Positions 44,285-54,465 of a stretch of 64,000 nt of DNA are shown piece after piece; position 1 is the stretch's first letter; the number at the start of each line of letters is the position of its first letter. The DNA is taken from the NCBI RefSeq assembly GCF_016834455.1, contig NZ_CP069213.1, positions 2,356,501-2,420,500 of the forward strand, written 5' to 3'. A program made the position numbers and the translations under genes. The notes beneath the pieces were generated by a model. The model did no database searches. It saw only the letters and a program-made list of their open reading frames with translations, and had not been told where the DNA came from. This DNA comes from Shewanella litorisediminis. Its GTDB lineage: Bacteria > Pseudomonadota > Gammaproteobacteria > Enterobacterales > Shewanellaceae.

Positions 44285-45073
44285 TCACCGGCCTGCCAAT
44301 CGGGCTGCATCCCTGAAGAGAGTAAAAAAGTTATTGGTGGTGTACTCGGCTAGGTCCGGGAATTTTTCACCGCGAAGCTCGGCCACAAATTCGGCGACAT
44401 CTCGCACATAGGCGGGTTGGTTTTCCTGACCTCGATGAGGCACCGGCGCCAGATAAGGCGAGTCGGTTTCTACCAGCAGCCTGTCTTTTGGCACTTTGCG
44501 GATCACCTCACGCAGCTCAGAGGCATTCTTGAAGGTAACAATACCTGACACTGAAATATAAAAACCCAGATCCATGGCCGCCTTGGCCATTTCCCAGTTT
44601 TCGGTAAAACAGTGCAGCACGCCACCCACAGTATCTGCCCCGCCCTGCTTTAACAGCCTGATGGTATCTTCGCGGGCATCCCGGGTATGAACAATCAGCG
44701 GCTTATTAACTTCACGGGCCAAGGCAATTTGCTGCTCAAAACACTGAAGCTGTAGCTCGCGACTGTCGTCGGCATAATAGTAATCCAAGCCCGTTTCACC
44801 GATAGCCACCACCCTGGAGTGCGCTGCAAATTGCTTGAGCTCAGCCAGATCCAAGCCTTCCTTTACATCCAGCGGATGCACGCCACTGGAGAGGAATACA
44901 TTGTCAAATTGTTCAACGCGGGCACACATGGACTCAAATCCTTTCTGGCGAACGTTGACACACAACACATAGTCAACACCACGGTCCTTTGCGCCTTTGA
45001 GCATGTCAGCCAAAGACGCATCACAGGGTGCGGCTTTTAGTCTGTCGAGATGACAATGGGAATCGATAAGCAA
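44285..45073 (-). CDS. TatD family hydrolase/DNase (YcfH type)
   Basis: This 262-residue metal-dependent hydrolase has a TIM barrel with ligands DSHCHLDRL near the N-terminus, AIGETGLDYYY (Glu ligand) near 92, LIVHTRDA near 128, GGVLHCFTE near 152 and VETDSPYLAPVPHRG near 205. Members act as 3'-5' DNases or D-aminoacyl hydrolases. It is the last gene of the minus-strand run that includes holB and tmk, the standard place of ycfH in gammaproteobacteria. Confidence 0.92.
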   Translation of the reverse strand: MLIDSHCHLDRLKAAPCDASLADMLKGAKDRGVDYVLCVNVRQKGFESMCARVEQFDNVFLSSGVHPLDVKEGLDLAELKQFAAHSRVVAIGETGLDYYYADDSRELQLQCFEQQIALAREVNKPLIVHTRDAREDTIRLLKQGGADTVGGVLHCFTENWEMAKAAMDLGFYISVSGIVTFKNASELREVIRKVPKDRLLVETDSPYLAPVPHRGQENQPAYVRDVAEFVAELRGEKFPDLAEYTTNNFFTLFRDAARLAGR

Positions 45074-45118
45074 AGTGAGAGTCCTGCCAATAATAAAAAG
45101 GATGGCAAGAATAGCGGC

Positions 45119-45445
45119 CTACATGGTGCAGGTCAAATCACCGGATGCCAGCTCTCTTGAAAGCAGATTTTCGATGTGGTGTTTGTGGGTGTCGGCATCA
45201 GAAACAATCTTCAACCCCACGCCGGGCGGACGACCGCCTGAAGCGCCGACAGGGTTTATCCAAACCACTATGCCCCTGAGTTGATGTACCGTGGTTGCCC
45301 CGGGCAGCCGATAAGCAACTGTCATTTCCTGCCCAAGAAAATGGCTTTCGCTGGTGGAAACAAAAAGCCCCGCCGGCTTAATAAAAGGCATGTAGGCACG
45401 ATACAGCTGATGCAAGGTATCGAAGTTAACCACCAGATCTACCAT
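45119..45445 (-). CDS. pilZ: PilZ-domain protein (type IV pilus PilZ type)
   Basis: The 108-residue protein is a single PilZ domain: FDTLHQLYRAYMPFIKPAGLFVST, GQEMTVAYRLPGATTVHQLRGIVVWINPVG, GVGLKI. It lacks the RxxxR c-di-GMP-binding motif at the N-terminus. This is typical of the pilus-biogenesis PilZ that partners PilB and FimX rather than a c-di-GMP receptor. It sits three bases after holB in the same operon, as in Pseudomonas. Confidence 0.9.
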   Translation of the reverse strand: MVDLVVNFDTLHQLYRAYMPFIKPAGLFVSTSESHFLGQEMTVAYRLPGATTVHQLRGIVVWINPVGASGGRPPGVGLKIVSDADTHKHHIENLLSRELASGDLTCTM

Positions 45446-45448
45446 AGG

Positions 45449-46363
45449 CTAGTTTTCTTTTATTCTCTGATATTCTGAAACAATCTTTTGACATAGTGCC
45501 AGATAATTGACACTTGGCATAGTACTTAACGTATGACAAACGGCCATAACTTCACCGGCCAATCCAGCCAACCGTGATGCAAAAAGCGGATTCCCCTTTG
45601 CCGCCCCGGCAAGGACCGCCATCAGTTCAACGTACAAAACCTTAAGAGCATCAGTTATTTGGTCTTCACCAATTTCTTTCAAACTAGCACACAGATGCCC
45701 TGTCGACAAACTGCTTCGCCAATCTTTTCTGATGTTTTCCAGTACGCTTATGTAATTGTTTTGCAAGTACTCTGCCAATCTGATGGGCCCACCCACCACG
45801 GGCAAACACCAGAGCGCCTCACAGCCAAGCCCCTGGTCTGTTAACCAGTCCGCGATTTGCCTCTGGTTGGGGGCCACAAACGCCAGCTTTTGACAGCGAC
45901 TCTGCAATGTAGGAAGCAAGCGCGTGGGTGTGTTGCTGTGCAATATAATCAGGGTGTTGGCACCGGGCTCTTCCAGGGTTTTCAATAGCGCGTTGGCAGA
46001 CGCGGTGTTCATGCGCTCAGCCGCTTCAATCACAGCAACACGCCGACCTCCTTGCTGCGCCGTGGTGGAAAGACGGCCGATCAGCTCACGGATCTGGTCG
46101 ATTTTGATTTGAAACCCGTCGGCTTTTATGGGGTAAAAATCCGGATGGTTGCCCGCGAGGAACAGCTGGCAACTTTTACAATGACCGCAGGGACCCGACA
46201 AGGCTGGCGAAGTACACAGCGCAGTTTGGGCAAGCTGTCCAAGAAGACTGGCAGCACCCAGTCCTTCATCCACACCCACCAACACCGCATGGGGCATGCG
46301 CCCTGCGGTCAGCATCGCCGTAAAATCGGCCAAAGGCTGGGAAAGCCAGGGAATGGCTGTCAT
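45449..46363 (-). CDS. holB: DNA polymerase III subunit delta prime
   Basis: The 304-residue clamp-loader subunit is part of the gamma complex that loads the sliding clamp. The AAA+ fold lacks a functional Walker A (VGVDEGLGAASL in place of GxxGxGK), as expected for delta prime. A zinc module with four Cys, CTSPALSGPCGHCKSC, is present. The SRC motif appears as LLPTLQSRCQKL. The C-terminal helical domain forms the collar. It lies between tmk and pilZ, the conserved order. Confidence 0.93.
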   Translation of the reverse strand: MTAIPWLSQPLADFTAMLTAGRMPHAVLVGVDEGLGAASLLGQLAQTALCTSPALSGPCGHCKSCQLFLAGNHPDFYPIKADGFQIKIDQIRELIGRLSTTAQQGGRRVAVIEAAERMNTASANALLKTLEEPGANTLIILHSNTPTRLLPTLQSRCQKLAFVAPNQRQIADWLTDQGLGCEALWCLPVVGGPIRLAEYLQNNYISVLENIRKDWRSSLSTGHLCASLKEIGEDQITDALKVLYVELMAVLAGAAKGNPLFASRLAGLAGEVMAVCHTLSTMPSVNYLALCQKIVSEYQRIKEN

Positions 46364-46378
46364 AGGTCTCCTTCCCCT

Positions 46379-47005
46379 TTATAGGGCGGTGCTTAAACAG
46401 GCAAGGATGTCCTTGTGCACCTCATTAAGCGGCTTGGAAGCATCAATCACTACAATGTCACTATCATCCCTCGCCTGAGCGAGAAAAGTCGCCCGGGCAC
46501 GGTGAAAGAAATCGATTTCCTGTTGTTCAATCCGGTCCAATGCGCCGCGGCGGGCAGCGCGTTCCAGCCCCAATAAGGGATCTATGTCGAGGTAGAGTGT
46601 CAGGTCCGGTTTAAAGTCGCCCAGGGTAGCGTCACTGATGGTCTTGACCAATGGCATCAGGCCACGGCCACCGCCTTGATAGGCAATAGAAGACAGATTG
46701 TGCCTGTCTCCCAGTACCCAGCGACCCGATGCCAGTGCAGGTTTAATGACATTTGCTACCAACTGGGCCCGCGCGGCATAAAACAGTAGACATTCGGCCT
46801 CATCACAGAGGGGATCGCCGGGCTCGGTATTTTTCACCAGGTCCCGGATTTTTTCCGCCAGTGGCGTGCCACCCGGCTCCCGGGTGCACACCGGAGCCAT
46901 GCTGGTATGTTTTTCGATAAAGTCATGCACCAGGGTAATGGCACTTGACTTACCTGCGCCTTCAAGCCCTTCAATCACAATGAATTTACCGGGATTCTGC
47001 GTCAT
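46379..47005 (-). CDS. tmk: Thymidylate kinase
   Basis: This 208-residue enzyme phosphorylates dTMP to dTDP. The P-loop is [11 protein letters not shown] near 12-21, the substrate loop is [17 protein letters not shown] near 41-57 (DR/ER type), and the lid has [14 protein letters not shown] near 145-160. Its start overlaps the mltG stop by four bases (ATGA). Operon position beside holB is universal in this group. Confidence 0.95.
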   Translation of the reverse strand: MTQNPGKFIVIEGLEGAGKSSAITLVHDFIEKHTSMAPVCTREPGGTPLAEKIRDLVKNTEPGDPLCDEAECLLFYAARAQLVANVIKPALASGRWVLGDRHNLSSIAYQGGGRGLMPLVKTISDATLGDFKPDLTLYLDIDPLLGLERAARRGALDRIEQQEIDFFHRARATFLAQARDDSDIVVIDASKPLNEVHKDILACLSTAL

Positions 47006-48012
47006 TTTTGCTTTCTCTGAAATTGGTTCACTGCACGGTTGTGTTCAGCGAGCGTGCGGGAAAACACATGGCTGCCGTCGTTTCTGGACACAAAGTAAAA
47101 GTAATCTGATTGGGCCGGTTGCGCCGCAGCCATCAAGGCTTCACGCCCGGGCGCCGCAATTGGTGTCGGTGGCAATCCCTGGATCCGATAGGTATTAAAA
47201 GGCGTATCCTCACGCAAATCCTTTCGGGTGATATTGCCGTTAAAACGCTCACCCATGCCGTAAATCACGGTGGGGTCTGTCTGCAGCCGCATCCCCTTAC
47301 GCAACCGGTTAACAAACACTGACGCTATCAAGGGGCGCTCTTCGGCTTTACCGGTCTCTTTCTCAATGATGGAGGCCAGAATAAGCAGCTCATAGGCACT
47401 TGCCAGCGGCAAGTCCACTGCCCTTGCCTGCCAGGCCGCCGCCAGCTCTTGCTGCATCTTTAAATAACTTTGGCTCAGCAGCTTTTCCACATTCTGATTG
47501 GCATGATAGCTATAGGTATCGGGAAAAAACTTGCCTTCAGGCAGGCCGGAATCATCACCGTTCGCTTTGAGAACCTTGATGAAGACATCCTCTTCCCAGT
47601 TCAATCTGGGCGCAGTTTGCAGCTTTGTCTGCCATTCCCTCAGGGTTTGTCCTTCCACCAGGGTTATGGCGAAGTCTTTCACTTTACCGCTGATGAGCTT
47701 ATCAAGCAGCGACTTAATAGTGTCGCCGGGGGTAATTTCATACAGTCCCTGACGAATGCCAGCCATGGCCGGATTCAGCCGCAGGTACCAGTCGTAATGC
47801 CATGAGGGTTCAAGGAGTCCTTGCTGAACCAACTCTTTACCCAGCGCTCGTGCATTGGTTCCGCGATTGAGTTCCAGCTCCCTCGCCTGCTCGAGTTGCA
47901 GCGGCCTGTTGGCAAAGGTTTCAAGCTCCTTCATGCCCCACAGGGCGGTGCCTGCGCCGAGCAAAGTCAAGGACATGAGTGCCCCGACTATCCCAATCAA
48001 AATTCTTTTCAT
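47002..48012 (-). CDS. mltG: Endolytic murein transglycosylase MltG
   Basis: The 336-residue inner-membrane protein cuts nascent peptidoglycan strands and sets their length. It has a single N-terminal helix (about 4-26) and a periplasmic YceG domain with a LysM-like part. The catalytic Glu region is [44 protein letters not shown] at about 210-255. The following [31 protein letters not shown] is also conserved. It overlaps pabC and tmk by four bases each, so it is tightly coupled. Confidence 0.95.
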   Translation of the reverse strand: MKRILIGIVGALMSLTLLGAGTALWGMKELETFANRPLQLEQARELELNRGTNARALGKELVQQGLLEPSWHYDWYLRLNPAMAGIRQGLYEITPGDTIKSLLDKLISGKVKDFAITLVEGQTLREWQTKLQTAPRLNWEEDVFIKVLKANGDDSGLPEGKFFPDTYSYHANQNVEKLLSQSYLKMQQELAAAWQARAVDLPLASAYELLILASIIEKETGKAEERPLIASVFVNRLRKGMRLQTDPTVIYGMGERFNGNITRKDLREDTPFNTYRIQGLPPTPIAAPGREALMAAAQPAQSDYFYFVSRNDGSHVFSRTLAEHNRAVNQFQRKQK

Positions 48013-48878
48013 AAGTTCAGTTCCAGCGCATTGCGAATGCTCTGGCTATCAGCAAAAAACGGGTAGTGAAAATCATCGATACGCAGTACATCCACAAGAC
48101 CGAGCAAGCTGTTACACATGAGCACAGCCTCAGCCTTTGCCAATATGTCCGGGCCGAGCCTATCTGCCACCACCCGGTAGCCTCGTTCGAGCAAGGCCTG
48201 AATTATCTGCTCGCGCATTACGCCGGAGACACCGGCAAAGGCATGATATGGTGTGAAGGCAGCACCACCTGTGATAAAAATCAGGTTGGCCATGGACGCT
48301 TCAATTACTGCTCCATCTGTGTCTGCAACCAGAAAATCCTGAGCCCAATCGGGCAGCGTTTGGGCGCGGATAAGCACCTGCTCCAAGCGATTCAGGTGTT
48401 TCATCCCAGCCAGCTTTGGCTGCTTGGCAAGCGTCATTTCGCTGGAGAAGAGGCAAATCCCCTGACGTTGCCAGTCACGGTAATGGGCAGGAAGGTCGAA
48501 TACACTTAACACCAGCAGCAGTTGGGGATCTGAAGGCGCCAGATAACCGCGCCCACCTGCGCCTCGGCTCACGAGGAGCTTAAGCCCCCGTCCAGGATGG
48601 CTTGAAGCAGCCCGCGTTACACGTTTACGAATATCATCCATGGGAAGCGCAAATCCAAGCCTGGCGGCCCCCTGTTGCAGCCTTGACAGGTGCGTATCGA
48701 GGAAGGCAATCTCGCCCCTTGGCAACACCCGCATGGTGGCGAATAGTCCGTCGCCATAGGCCAGGCCGCGATCCATGGGGGAAATCGCCATTGGGGAAAT
48801 GGCGTCCGAAGCGGTTTGCTGGCCGGTCAGATCAAGCCAGCTATGGGACTTGGATGTGGCCGTCATCATTTCAGCCAT
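48009..48878 (-). CDS. pabC: Aminodeoxychorismate lyase
   Basis: The 289-residue fold-type IV PLP enzyme makes p-aminobenzoate and pyruvate from aminodeoxychorismate for folate. The PLP lysine is in LAGMKHLNRLEQVL. DRGLAYGDGLFATMRV near 36-51 and the phosphate-binding SGVMREQI near 228-236 match the family. The N-terminus is uncertain: ATGs at 48878, 48869 and 48866 all lack a good ribosome site. The N-terminal AISPMAISPM is a tandem duplication. An inverted repeat GGACTC-CT-GAGTCC spans the end of dcd, just before the start. Confidence 0.92.
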   Translation of the reverse strand: MAEMMTATSKSHSWLDLTGQQTASDAISPMAISPMDRGLAYGDGLFATMRVLPRGEIAFLDTHLSRLQQGAARLGFALPMDDIRKRVTRAASSHPGRGLKLLVSRGAGGRGYLAPSDPQLLLVLSVFDLPAHYRDWQRQGICLFSSEMTLAKQPKLAGMKHLNRLEQVLIRAQTLPDWAQDFLVADTDGAVIEASMANLIFITGGAAFTPYHAFAGVSGVMREQIIQALLERGYRVVADRLGPDILAKAEAVLMCNSLLGLVDVLRIDDFHYPFFADSQSIRNALELNL

Positions 48879-48885
48879 GATGGAC

Positions 48886-49470
48886 TCAGGAGTCCTGACT
48901 GATGCGGCTCGCCACCGCTTCCTGCTGGTCCTTGTACTTGGCGTTTTTACGCTTATTGTAGGGGCGGGAAACAGGGCCGCTTAAGCGCTCAAAATTGAGT
49001 GCGCCTATGGTCATGCCGGGACGCAGTGCCAGAGGCAGCTTACCGCTGTTGTAGAACTCCAGCACAATTTTGCCCTGCCAGCCCGGATCGATACGGTGCG
49101 CTGTTACGTGCACCATCAAGCCTAAACGGGCCAGTGATGAGCGGCCATCAAGCCAGCCCACGATATCGGCTGGCAGGGTGACACTTTCAAGGGTTACTGC
49201 CAGTGCCAGTTCTCCGGGGTGCAAGAAAAAGGCGTTGCCGTCCTTGATGTCGATTTTATCGCTCATCACTCGGTCAAGCGCGGCCTGTACCTCGGCACTT
49301 GGGCCACTCAGGTCAATGAAGGGCGCCGTGTGATCCTGAAACACCCGAAACTGGTTCCCCAGGCGCACATCCACACTGACGCCGCTGATGGCATCATTGC
49401 TTGGGCGTGGCTCAATGAGGATAGTGCCGGCGTCGAGGGCCTGCTCAATTTCAAAGTCTGTCAATCGCAT
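48886..49470 (-). CDS. dcd: dCTP deaminase
   Basis: The enzyme deaminates dCTP to dUTP, feeding thymidylate synthesis. The protein is 193 residues, the same as E. coli Dcd. Conserved segments are [62 protein letters not shown] and a C-terminal [15 protein letters not shown]. The start was set at MRLTDFEIE; the frame extends 33 residues upstream but into the udk end. The gene belongs with tmk functionally and by operon. Confidence 0.95.
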   Translation of the reverse strand: MRLTDFEIEQALDAGTILIEPRPSNDAISGVSVDVRLGNQFRVFQDHTAPFIDLSGPSAEVQAALDRVMSDKIDIKDGNAFFLHPGELALAVTLESVTLPADIVGWLDGRSSLARLGLMVHVTAHRIDPGWQGKIVLEFYNSGKLPLALRPGMTIGALNFERLSGPVSRPYNKRKNAKYKDQQEAVASRISQDS

Positions 49471-49501
49471 CTTGCCTTTATCTCCCTGAATTTTATGTTT
49501 T

Positions 49502-50140
49502 TTATTTTGCCAACAGGTGTTGAATACGTGCCTTGAGGATGTCGGTGGCGATACGGTTTTTACCACCACGGGGCACTATGATGTCGGCATATTGTTTGGA
49601 AGGTTCAATAAACTGCAAAAACATTGGCCGCACGGTTTTCTGGTATTGGCTGATAACCGATTCCATGGTGCGACCGCGCTCAGCCACATCGCGGGTTAAA
49701 CGGCGCAGGAAACAGATGTCCAGCGGGGTATCCATAAATACCGAGGCGTCCATCAAATCACGCAGATGGGGGTCGGTGAGCAGCAAAATCCCTTCCAGAA
49801 TGATCACCTTTTTAGGCGTCATGGTACGGGTATCGCTCATCCGGGTGTGCTCTGTGTAGCTGTAAACAGGGATCTCCACCGAATCGCCAAATTTCAGACT
49901 TCGCAGGTGCTGTGCCAATAACTCATGGTCCATGGCCTTGGGGTGGTCATAATTGGTTTTTACCCGCTCTTCCATGGAAAGATGGCTCTGATCACGGTAG
50001 TAGGAGTCTTCTGCGATAACACCTATCTGATCAGTGCCCAGATCACGGCACAACTCTTCATATATGGTTTTTGCGATAAGGCTCTTGCCCGATGCACTGG
50101 CCCCTGCAATACCAATAATGACACATTGCTGCGAATTCAT
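49502..50140 (-). CDS. udk: Uridine kinase
   Basis: This 212-residue pyrimidine salvage enzyme phosphorylates uridine and cytidine with ATP or GTP. The P-loop is [17 protein letters not shown] near 10-25. [28 protein letters not shown] is the nucleoside region, and [10 protein letters not shown] and [12 protein letters not shown] are conserved. It lies 12 bases after mrp and 31 bases before dcd in the same run. Confidence 0.95.
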   Translation of the reverse strand: MNSQQCVIIGIAGASASGKSLIAKTIYEELCRDLGTDQIGVIAEDSYYRDQSHLSMEERVKTNYDHPKAMDHELLAQHLRSLKFGDSVEIPVYSYTEHTRMSDTRTMTPKKVIILEGILLLTDPHLRDLMDASVFMDTPLDICFLRRLTRDVAERGRTMESVISQYQKTVRPMFLQFIEPSKQYADIIVPRGGKNRIATDILKARIQHLLAK

Positions 50141-50152
50141 ATACTTAAAACC

Positions 50153-51265
50153 TTACTCATCGTCCGAAATGCTAATGGATACACCGGTCTGGGGCCCTGT
50201 TTTTGCAAGACTGGCACCCACTTTCCGCGCTATTTCCCGGTAAATAGCGGCAATTTCACCCGAAGGCTCGGCGACCACGGACGGGTTACCAGCATCCATT
50301 CCTTCCCTGATGGCGATGTTTAAGGGCAACGCGCCAAGCAGTGGTACATGGTAACGCTCAGCGATTTTGCTGCCGCCCAGAGTACCAAAGGGGTGTTCTT
50401 TGTGTCCGCAGCTCGGACACAGGTGGAAACTCATGTTTTCAACAATGCCAATAACCGGAATGTTGACCTTATTGAAGAGGCTGATGCCCTTTTTGGCATC
50501 AAGCGTGGCGATATCCTGGGGCGTGGTGACCACCACGGCGCCGCTAACGGGCACCTTTTGTGACAGCGTCAGCTGGATATCCCCAGTGCCCGGCGGCATA
50601 TCCACTACCAGGTAATCAAGCTCAGGCCAACTGGTCTCATTCACCAACTGCACCAAAGCGCCGGCGGCCATAGGGCCGCGCCAAACCGCGGCCTGCTCAT
50701 CGTCGAGAATAAAGCCAATACTTTGGGCGGCAATGCCATGGGCGTTTGCTGCGGTCATCATCTTGCCGTCAGGGGATACAGGTTTAAAGTCTGGCACCCC
50801 CAGCATCAAGGGCACAGAAGGTCCATAGATGTCGGCATCCAAAATGCCTACGCTGGCGCCTTCGGCGGCCAACGCCAGAGCCAGGTTTACGGCCGTGGTA
50901 GACTTGCCCACGCCGCCTTTGCCCGAGGCAACGGCAATCACATTTTTGACATTGGGAATGGGGGCGGTATTGGTGTTTCCCGGATTGGCAGGGACTTGCA
51001 GATCGATTTCACACTCAACTTCGTCGATAACATCGAGCTTGGCCAGGGCCTTGGTCAATGTCATTACGGTCTCTTTGTAAGTGCTTTGGCAGGGGTATGG
51101 ATAAACCAAACCGAGTTCGAGACGACGGCCGTTCAAGGCCAGTTTTTGCACCATGCCTGCGCTGACCAATCCTTTACCAAGCTGAGGCTCCACATGGGCC
51201 TCCAACACAGCTAAAACGGCAGACTTCAGTGGCTCTTCCAGTCGATAATTGTGCTCAGTTAACAC
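50153..51265 (-). CDS. mrp: Iron-sulfur cluster carrier protein Mrp/ApbC
   Basis: The 370-residue P-loop ATPase carries and transfers Fe-S clusters. An N-terminal MIP18-like (DUF59) domain at about 10-90 precedes the ATPase domain with the deviant Walker A ASGKGGVGKST near 115. The cluster-binding CxxC is in SFHLCPSCGHKEHPFG. It is divergent from metG with 162 bases between, the common gammaproteobacterial arrangement, and heads the nine-gene run down to tatD. Confidence 0.94.
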   Translation of the reverse strand: MLTEHNYRLEEPLKSAVLAVLEAHVEPQLGKGLVSAGMVQKLALNGRRLELGLVYPYPCQSTYKETVMTLTKALAKLDVIDEVECEIDLQVPANPGNTNTAPIPNVKNVIAVASGKGGVGKSTTAVNLALALAAEGASVGILDADIYGPSVPLMLGVPDFKPVSPDGKMMTAANAHGIAAQSIGFILDDEQAAVWRGPMAAGALVQLVNETSWPELDYLVVDMPPGTGDIQLTLSQKVPVSGAVVVTTPQDIATLDAKKGISLFNKVNIPVIGIVENMSFHLCPSCGHKEHPFGTLGGSKIAERYHVPLLGALPLNIAIREGMDAGNPSVVAEPSGEIAAIYREIARKVGASLAKTGPQTGVSISISDDE

Positions 51266-51427
51266 CCAGTATTACCTCCCCCGCAAAAATTTGCCCAAGT
51301 GTATCAGATATTGCCAAAAAGATGCGTGCACAAATAACTCAATTGCACAGGCATTTGGTGAAAATAGCGCGCGCATCGGTTAGTATCTAAGCCAATTATT
51401 TCGGGACCAACACGATTTTGAGTAAAG

Positions 51428-53455
51428 ATGGCCAATTCACAACGTAAAATCCTTGTCACCAGCGCCCTTCCCTATGCCAATGGCCCAATCCATTTGGGGC
51501 ACATGCTGGAATATATCCAGACCGATATCTGGTCACGTTTTCAAAAGCTGCGTGGCCATGAGTGTCACTATATCTGCGCCGACGATGCCCATGGCACTCC
51601 TATCATGCTCAAGGCACAGCAGTTGGGTATGGCCCCCGAAGATATGATTGCCCAGGTTAACGTTGAGCATCAGCAGGATTTCGCCGACTTCAACGTGGCC
51701 TTTGATAACTATCACAGCACCCACAGCGACGAAAACCGCGCGCTGGCGAGCGAGATTTACCTGAAACTGCGGGATGGTGGCTATATCAAGAGCAAGACCA
51801 TCTCCCAGCTGTTCGACCCGGAAAAATCCATGTTCCTGCCGGACCGTTTCGTTAAGGGCACCTGCCCCAAGTGTAAGTCTGAAGATCAGTACGGCGACAA
51901 CTGCGATGCCTGCGGCGCAACCTACAGCCCAACCGAACTGATTAACCCACGCTCTGCGGTAAGCGGTGCGACGCCGGTGATGAAAGAGACCGAGCACTTC
52001 TTCTTCGACCTGCCGGCCTTTGAAGGCATGCTAAAAGAATGGACCCGCTCAGGTGCGCTGCAATCTGAAATGGCCAACAAGCTGGACGAGTGGTTCGAGC
52101 AGGGCCTGCAAGCCTGGGACATCACCCGCGATGCGCCTTACTTCGGCTTTGAAATCCCCGATGCGCCGGGCAAGTACTTTTACGTGTGGCTCGATGCGCC
52201 AATTGGCTACATGGGCTCATTCAAGAATTTCTGCGACAAGCGCGGCGATATCAACTTCGACGAGTTCTGGGCCAAAGACTCCAGCGCCGAGGTCTATCAC
52301 TTTATCGGCAAGGACATCGTCTACTTCCACAGCCTGTTCTGGCCTGCCATGCTCCACGGCGCCGGTTTCCGCCAGCCAAGCAGCGTCTATGCCCACGGTT
52401 ATGTGACCGTGAATGGCGCCAAGATGTCCAAATCCAAGGGTACCTTCATCAAGGCCCGAACCTATTTGGACCATCTGGATCCTGAGTACCTGCGTTACTA
52501 CTACGCCGCCAAGCTCAGCGCACGGATTGACGACCTGGATTTGAATCTCGAAGACTTTGCCCAGCGGGTGAACTCGGATCTGGTGGGCAAGCTGGTTAAC
52601 CTCGCGTCCCGGACCGCCGGCTTTATCACCAAGCGCTTCGATGGCAAGCTTGCCGCCGTTGCCGACAAGAGCCTGATTGACAGCTTCCTTGCCAAGCAGG
52701 ACGTGATTGCGGAGTTTTTCGAGACCCGCGAATATGGTAAAGCCATGCGTGAAATCATGGCGCTCGCCGACGTGGCCAACGCCTTTGTGGCCGATGCTGC
52801 CCCATGGCAGCTGGTGAAACAGGACGACAAGCAGGAAGAGGCCCATCAGGTGTGCTCCAACGCCCTGAACCTGTTCCGTATTCTGGTCACCTACCTGAAG
52901 CCCGTGCTGCCGCGTCTTGCCAAAGACGTGGAAGACTTCTTCAAGATGGAACTGACCTGGGACGGTCTTGGCAGCGATTTGAGCGGCCATGAAATTGCCC
53001 CGTTCAAGCCAATGATGCAGCGTGTGGAGCTGGACAAGGTTGCCGCCATGGTGGAAGCCTCCAAGGAAAACCTGCAGGCGACTGCAGAGCCCGTGAAAAA
53101 AGGCCCTCTGGCAGATGACCCGATCAGCCCAACCATCAGCTACGAAGACTTCGCCAAAATCGATTTGCGCGTGGCGCTGATTAAGAAAGCCGAAGCCGTA
53201 CCGGAAGCCGATAAACTGCTGAAGCTGCAATTGGATATTGGCGGTGAAGTGCGTCAGGTGTTTGCTGGCATCAAGTCTGCTTACAACCCGGAAGATCTCG
53301 AAGGCAAGCTCACTGTGATGGTGGCCAACCTGGCGCCACGTAAGATGCGCTTTGGCATGTCCGAAGGCATGGTGCTGGCCGCAGGCCCGGGTGGAAAAGA
53401 CCTGTTTGTGCTCGAACCCCACGAGGGCGCCCAACCAGGCATGCGAGTGAAGTAA
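51428..53455 (+). CDS. metG: Methionyl-tRNA synthetase
   Basis: This 675-residue class I synthetase charges tRNA-Met and initiator tRNA. The HIGH-type motif is [13 protein letters not shown] near 15-27. A zinc knuckle shows [18 protein letters not shown] near 145-162. The KMSKS motif is [12 protein letters not shown] near 330-341. The C-terminal EMAP/tRNA-binding domain (about 570-675: [32 protein letters not shown]) marks the long dimeric form. It is monocistronic with a strong terminator. Confidence 0.97.
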   Translation: MANSQRKILVTSALPYANGPIHLGHMLEYIQTDIWSRFQKLRGHECHYICADDAHGTPIMLKAQQLGMAPEDMIAQVNVEHQQDFADFNVAFDNYHSTHSDENRALASEIYLKLRDGGYIKSKTISQLFDPEKSMFLPDRFVKGTCPKCKSEDQYGDNCDACGATYSPTELINPRSAVSGATPVMKETEHFFFDLPAFEGMLKEWTRSGALQSEMANKLDEWFEQGLQAWDITRDAPYFGFEIPDAPGKYFYVWLDAPIGYMGSFKNFCDKRGDINFDEFWAKDSSAEVYHFIGKDIVYFHSLFWPAMLHGAGFRQPSSVYAHGYVTVNGAKMSKSKGTFIKARTYLDHLDPEYLRYYYAAKLSARIDDLDLNLEDFAQRVNSDLVGKLVNLASRTAGFITKRFDGKLAAVADKSLIDSFLAKQDVIAEFFETREYGKAMREIMALADVANAFVADAAPWQLVKQDDKQEEAHQVCSNALNLFRILVTYLKPVLPRLAKDVEDFFKMELTWDGLGSDLSGHEIAPFKPMMQRVELDKVAAMVEASKENLQATAEPVKKGPLADDPISPTISYEDFAKIDLRVALIKKAEAVPEADKLLKLQLDIGGEVRQVFAGIKSAYNPEDLEGKLTVMVANLAPRKMRFGMSEGMVLAAGPGGKDLFVLEPHEGAQPGMRVK

Positions 53456-53466
53456 ACTCCACCTTG

Positions 53467-53502
53467 AAATAAAAAAGGCCGCAATTGCGGCCTTTTTTAT
53501 TT
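53467..53502. terminator. Perfectly palindromic bidirectional terminator after metG
   Basis: The 36 bases form a perfect palindrome with core GGCCGCAATTGCGGCC and A6/T6 flanks, between metG and the convergent Nif3-type gene. Confidence 0.93.
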
Positions 53503-53531
53503 TCGTTTGTTTGACTCGTCATAGACGGACG

Positions 53532-54281
53532 TTAAACCGGGTTTTCGATATCCACAAAATGATGGGTAAGGCCAAATTCGCGGCGCAGGTGCTCACCCAA
53601 AGCCTCTATGCCGTAACGCTCGGTGGCGTGGTGGCCGGCTGCAAAATAGTGAATACCTTGCTCTTTGGCGCTGTGGAAGGTGCGTTCTGACACCTCTCCA
53701 CTGATAAAAGCATCAACACCCAGACTCACAGCGAGGTCGATATAATCCTGAGCACCGCCGGTGCACCAGGCGAGGCGCTGTACCGGTTTATCGGCGCCAA
53801 TGTGCAAAGGCTCGCGTCCCAGTGCTTTTGCCAGCAATCCGGCAAAGGCCTCACCACTCAACGCCGTATCAAGGCTTCCGCCCCACAGCAAGCCATCGCC
53901 AACGGTTTCAAACGCCTCGGCATCCAGAATGCCCATACGGCGTCCTAGGGTAGCGTTATTCCCAACCACGGGATGCGCATCCAGCGGCAAGTGATAACCA
54001 AAGAGGTTGATATCGTGGGCAAGCAATGCCTTGATGCGCCGCTGTTTCATACCCACCAACACATCGGGCTCGTTTTTCCAGAAAAAGCCATGGTGAACCA
54101 AAATGGCATCGGCCTTCAGTTCTATGGCGCGCTCGATCAACGCCTGACAGGCGGTTACCCCGGTCACTATGACCTTAATGTCGTCCTTGCCTTCAACCTG
54201 TAGCCCGTTGGGGGCGTAGTCCTTGAATCTGGCGGTTTGTAAAAAGTCGGCCAGATACTGGCCCAATACGCTGCGCTCCAT
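53532..54281 (-). CDS. ybgI: Nif3-like dinuclear metal-centre protein (YbgI)
   Basis: The 249-residue protein is the size of E. coli YbgI (247), a hexameric toroid with two metal ions per subunit. Metal ligands appear as ILVHHGFFW, LDAHPVVGNN and AAGHHATERYGIEAL. KDYAPNGLQVEG near the N-terminus is a family mark. TTGGAGG lies 4 bases before this ATG; the frame is open 51 codons further upstream but is not family-like. The biochemical role is unsettled; it has been named a GTP cyclohydrolase 1 type 2 homolog on weak grounds. Confidence 0.92.
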   Translation of the reverse strand: MERSVLGQYLADFLQTARFKDYAPNGLQVEGKDDIKVIVTGVTACQALIERAIELKADAILVHHGFFWKNEPDVLVGMKQRRIKALLAHDINLFGYHLPLDAHPVVGNNATLGRRMGILDAEAFETVGDGLLWGGSLDTALSGEAFAGLLAKALGREPLHIGADKPVQRLAWCTGGAQDYIDLAVSLGVDAFISGEVSERTFHSAKEQGIHYFAAGHHATERYGIEALGEHLRREFGLTHHFVDIENPV

Positions 54282-54465
54282 GGCGCCTCCAAAACTGTAC
54301 TTTAAACTCAAGAGGTTAATATGAAAGTGTACTGATCCTGACTTGGGGGTCAATCGGCGTTCACTCTTGCAGCAGCTGGCGGTGAAAAATTGGACAAGAC
54401 AAACATCCGCTTTTACTATGTCCGGGTAACCCAAACAACCATAGACGACAACAGGTTATATCAAT

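Noticed and set aside
52217..53434. 405-codon open frame on the minus strand opposite metG
   Set aside because: It mirrors the third codon positions of a clearly coding, high-GC gene, has no ribosome site and has no protein-family resemblance.
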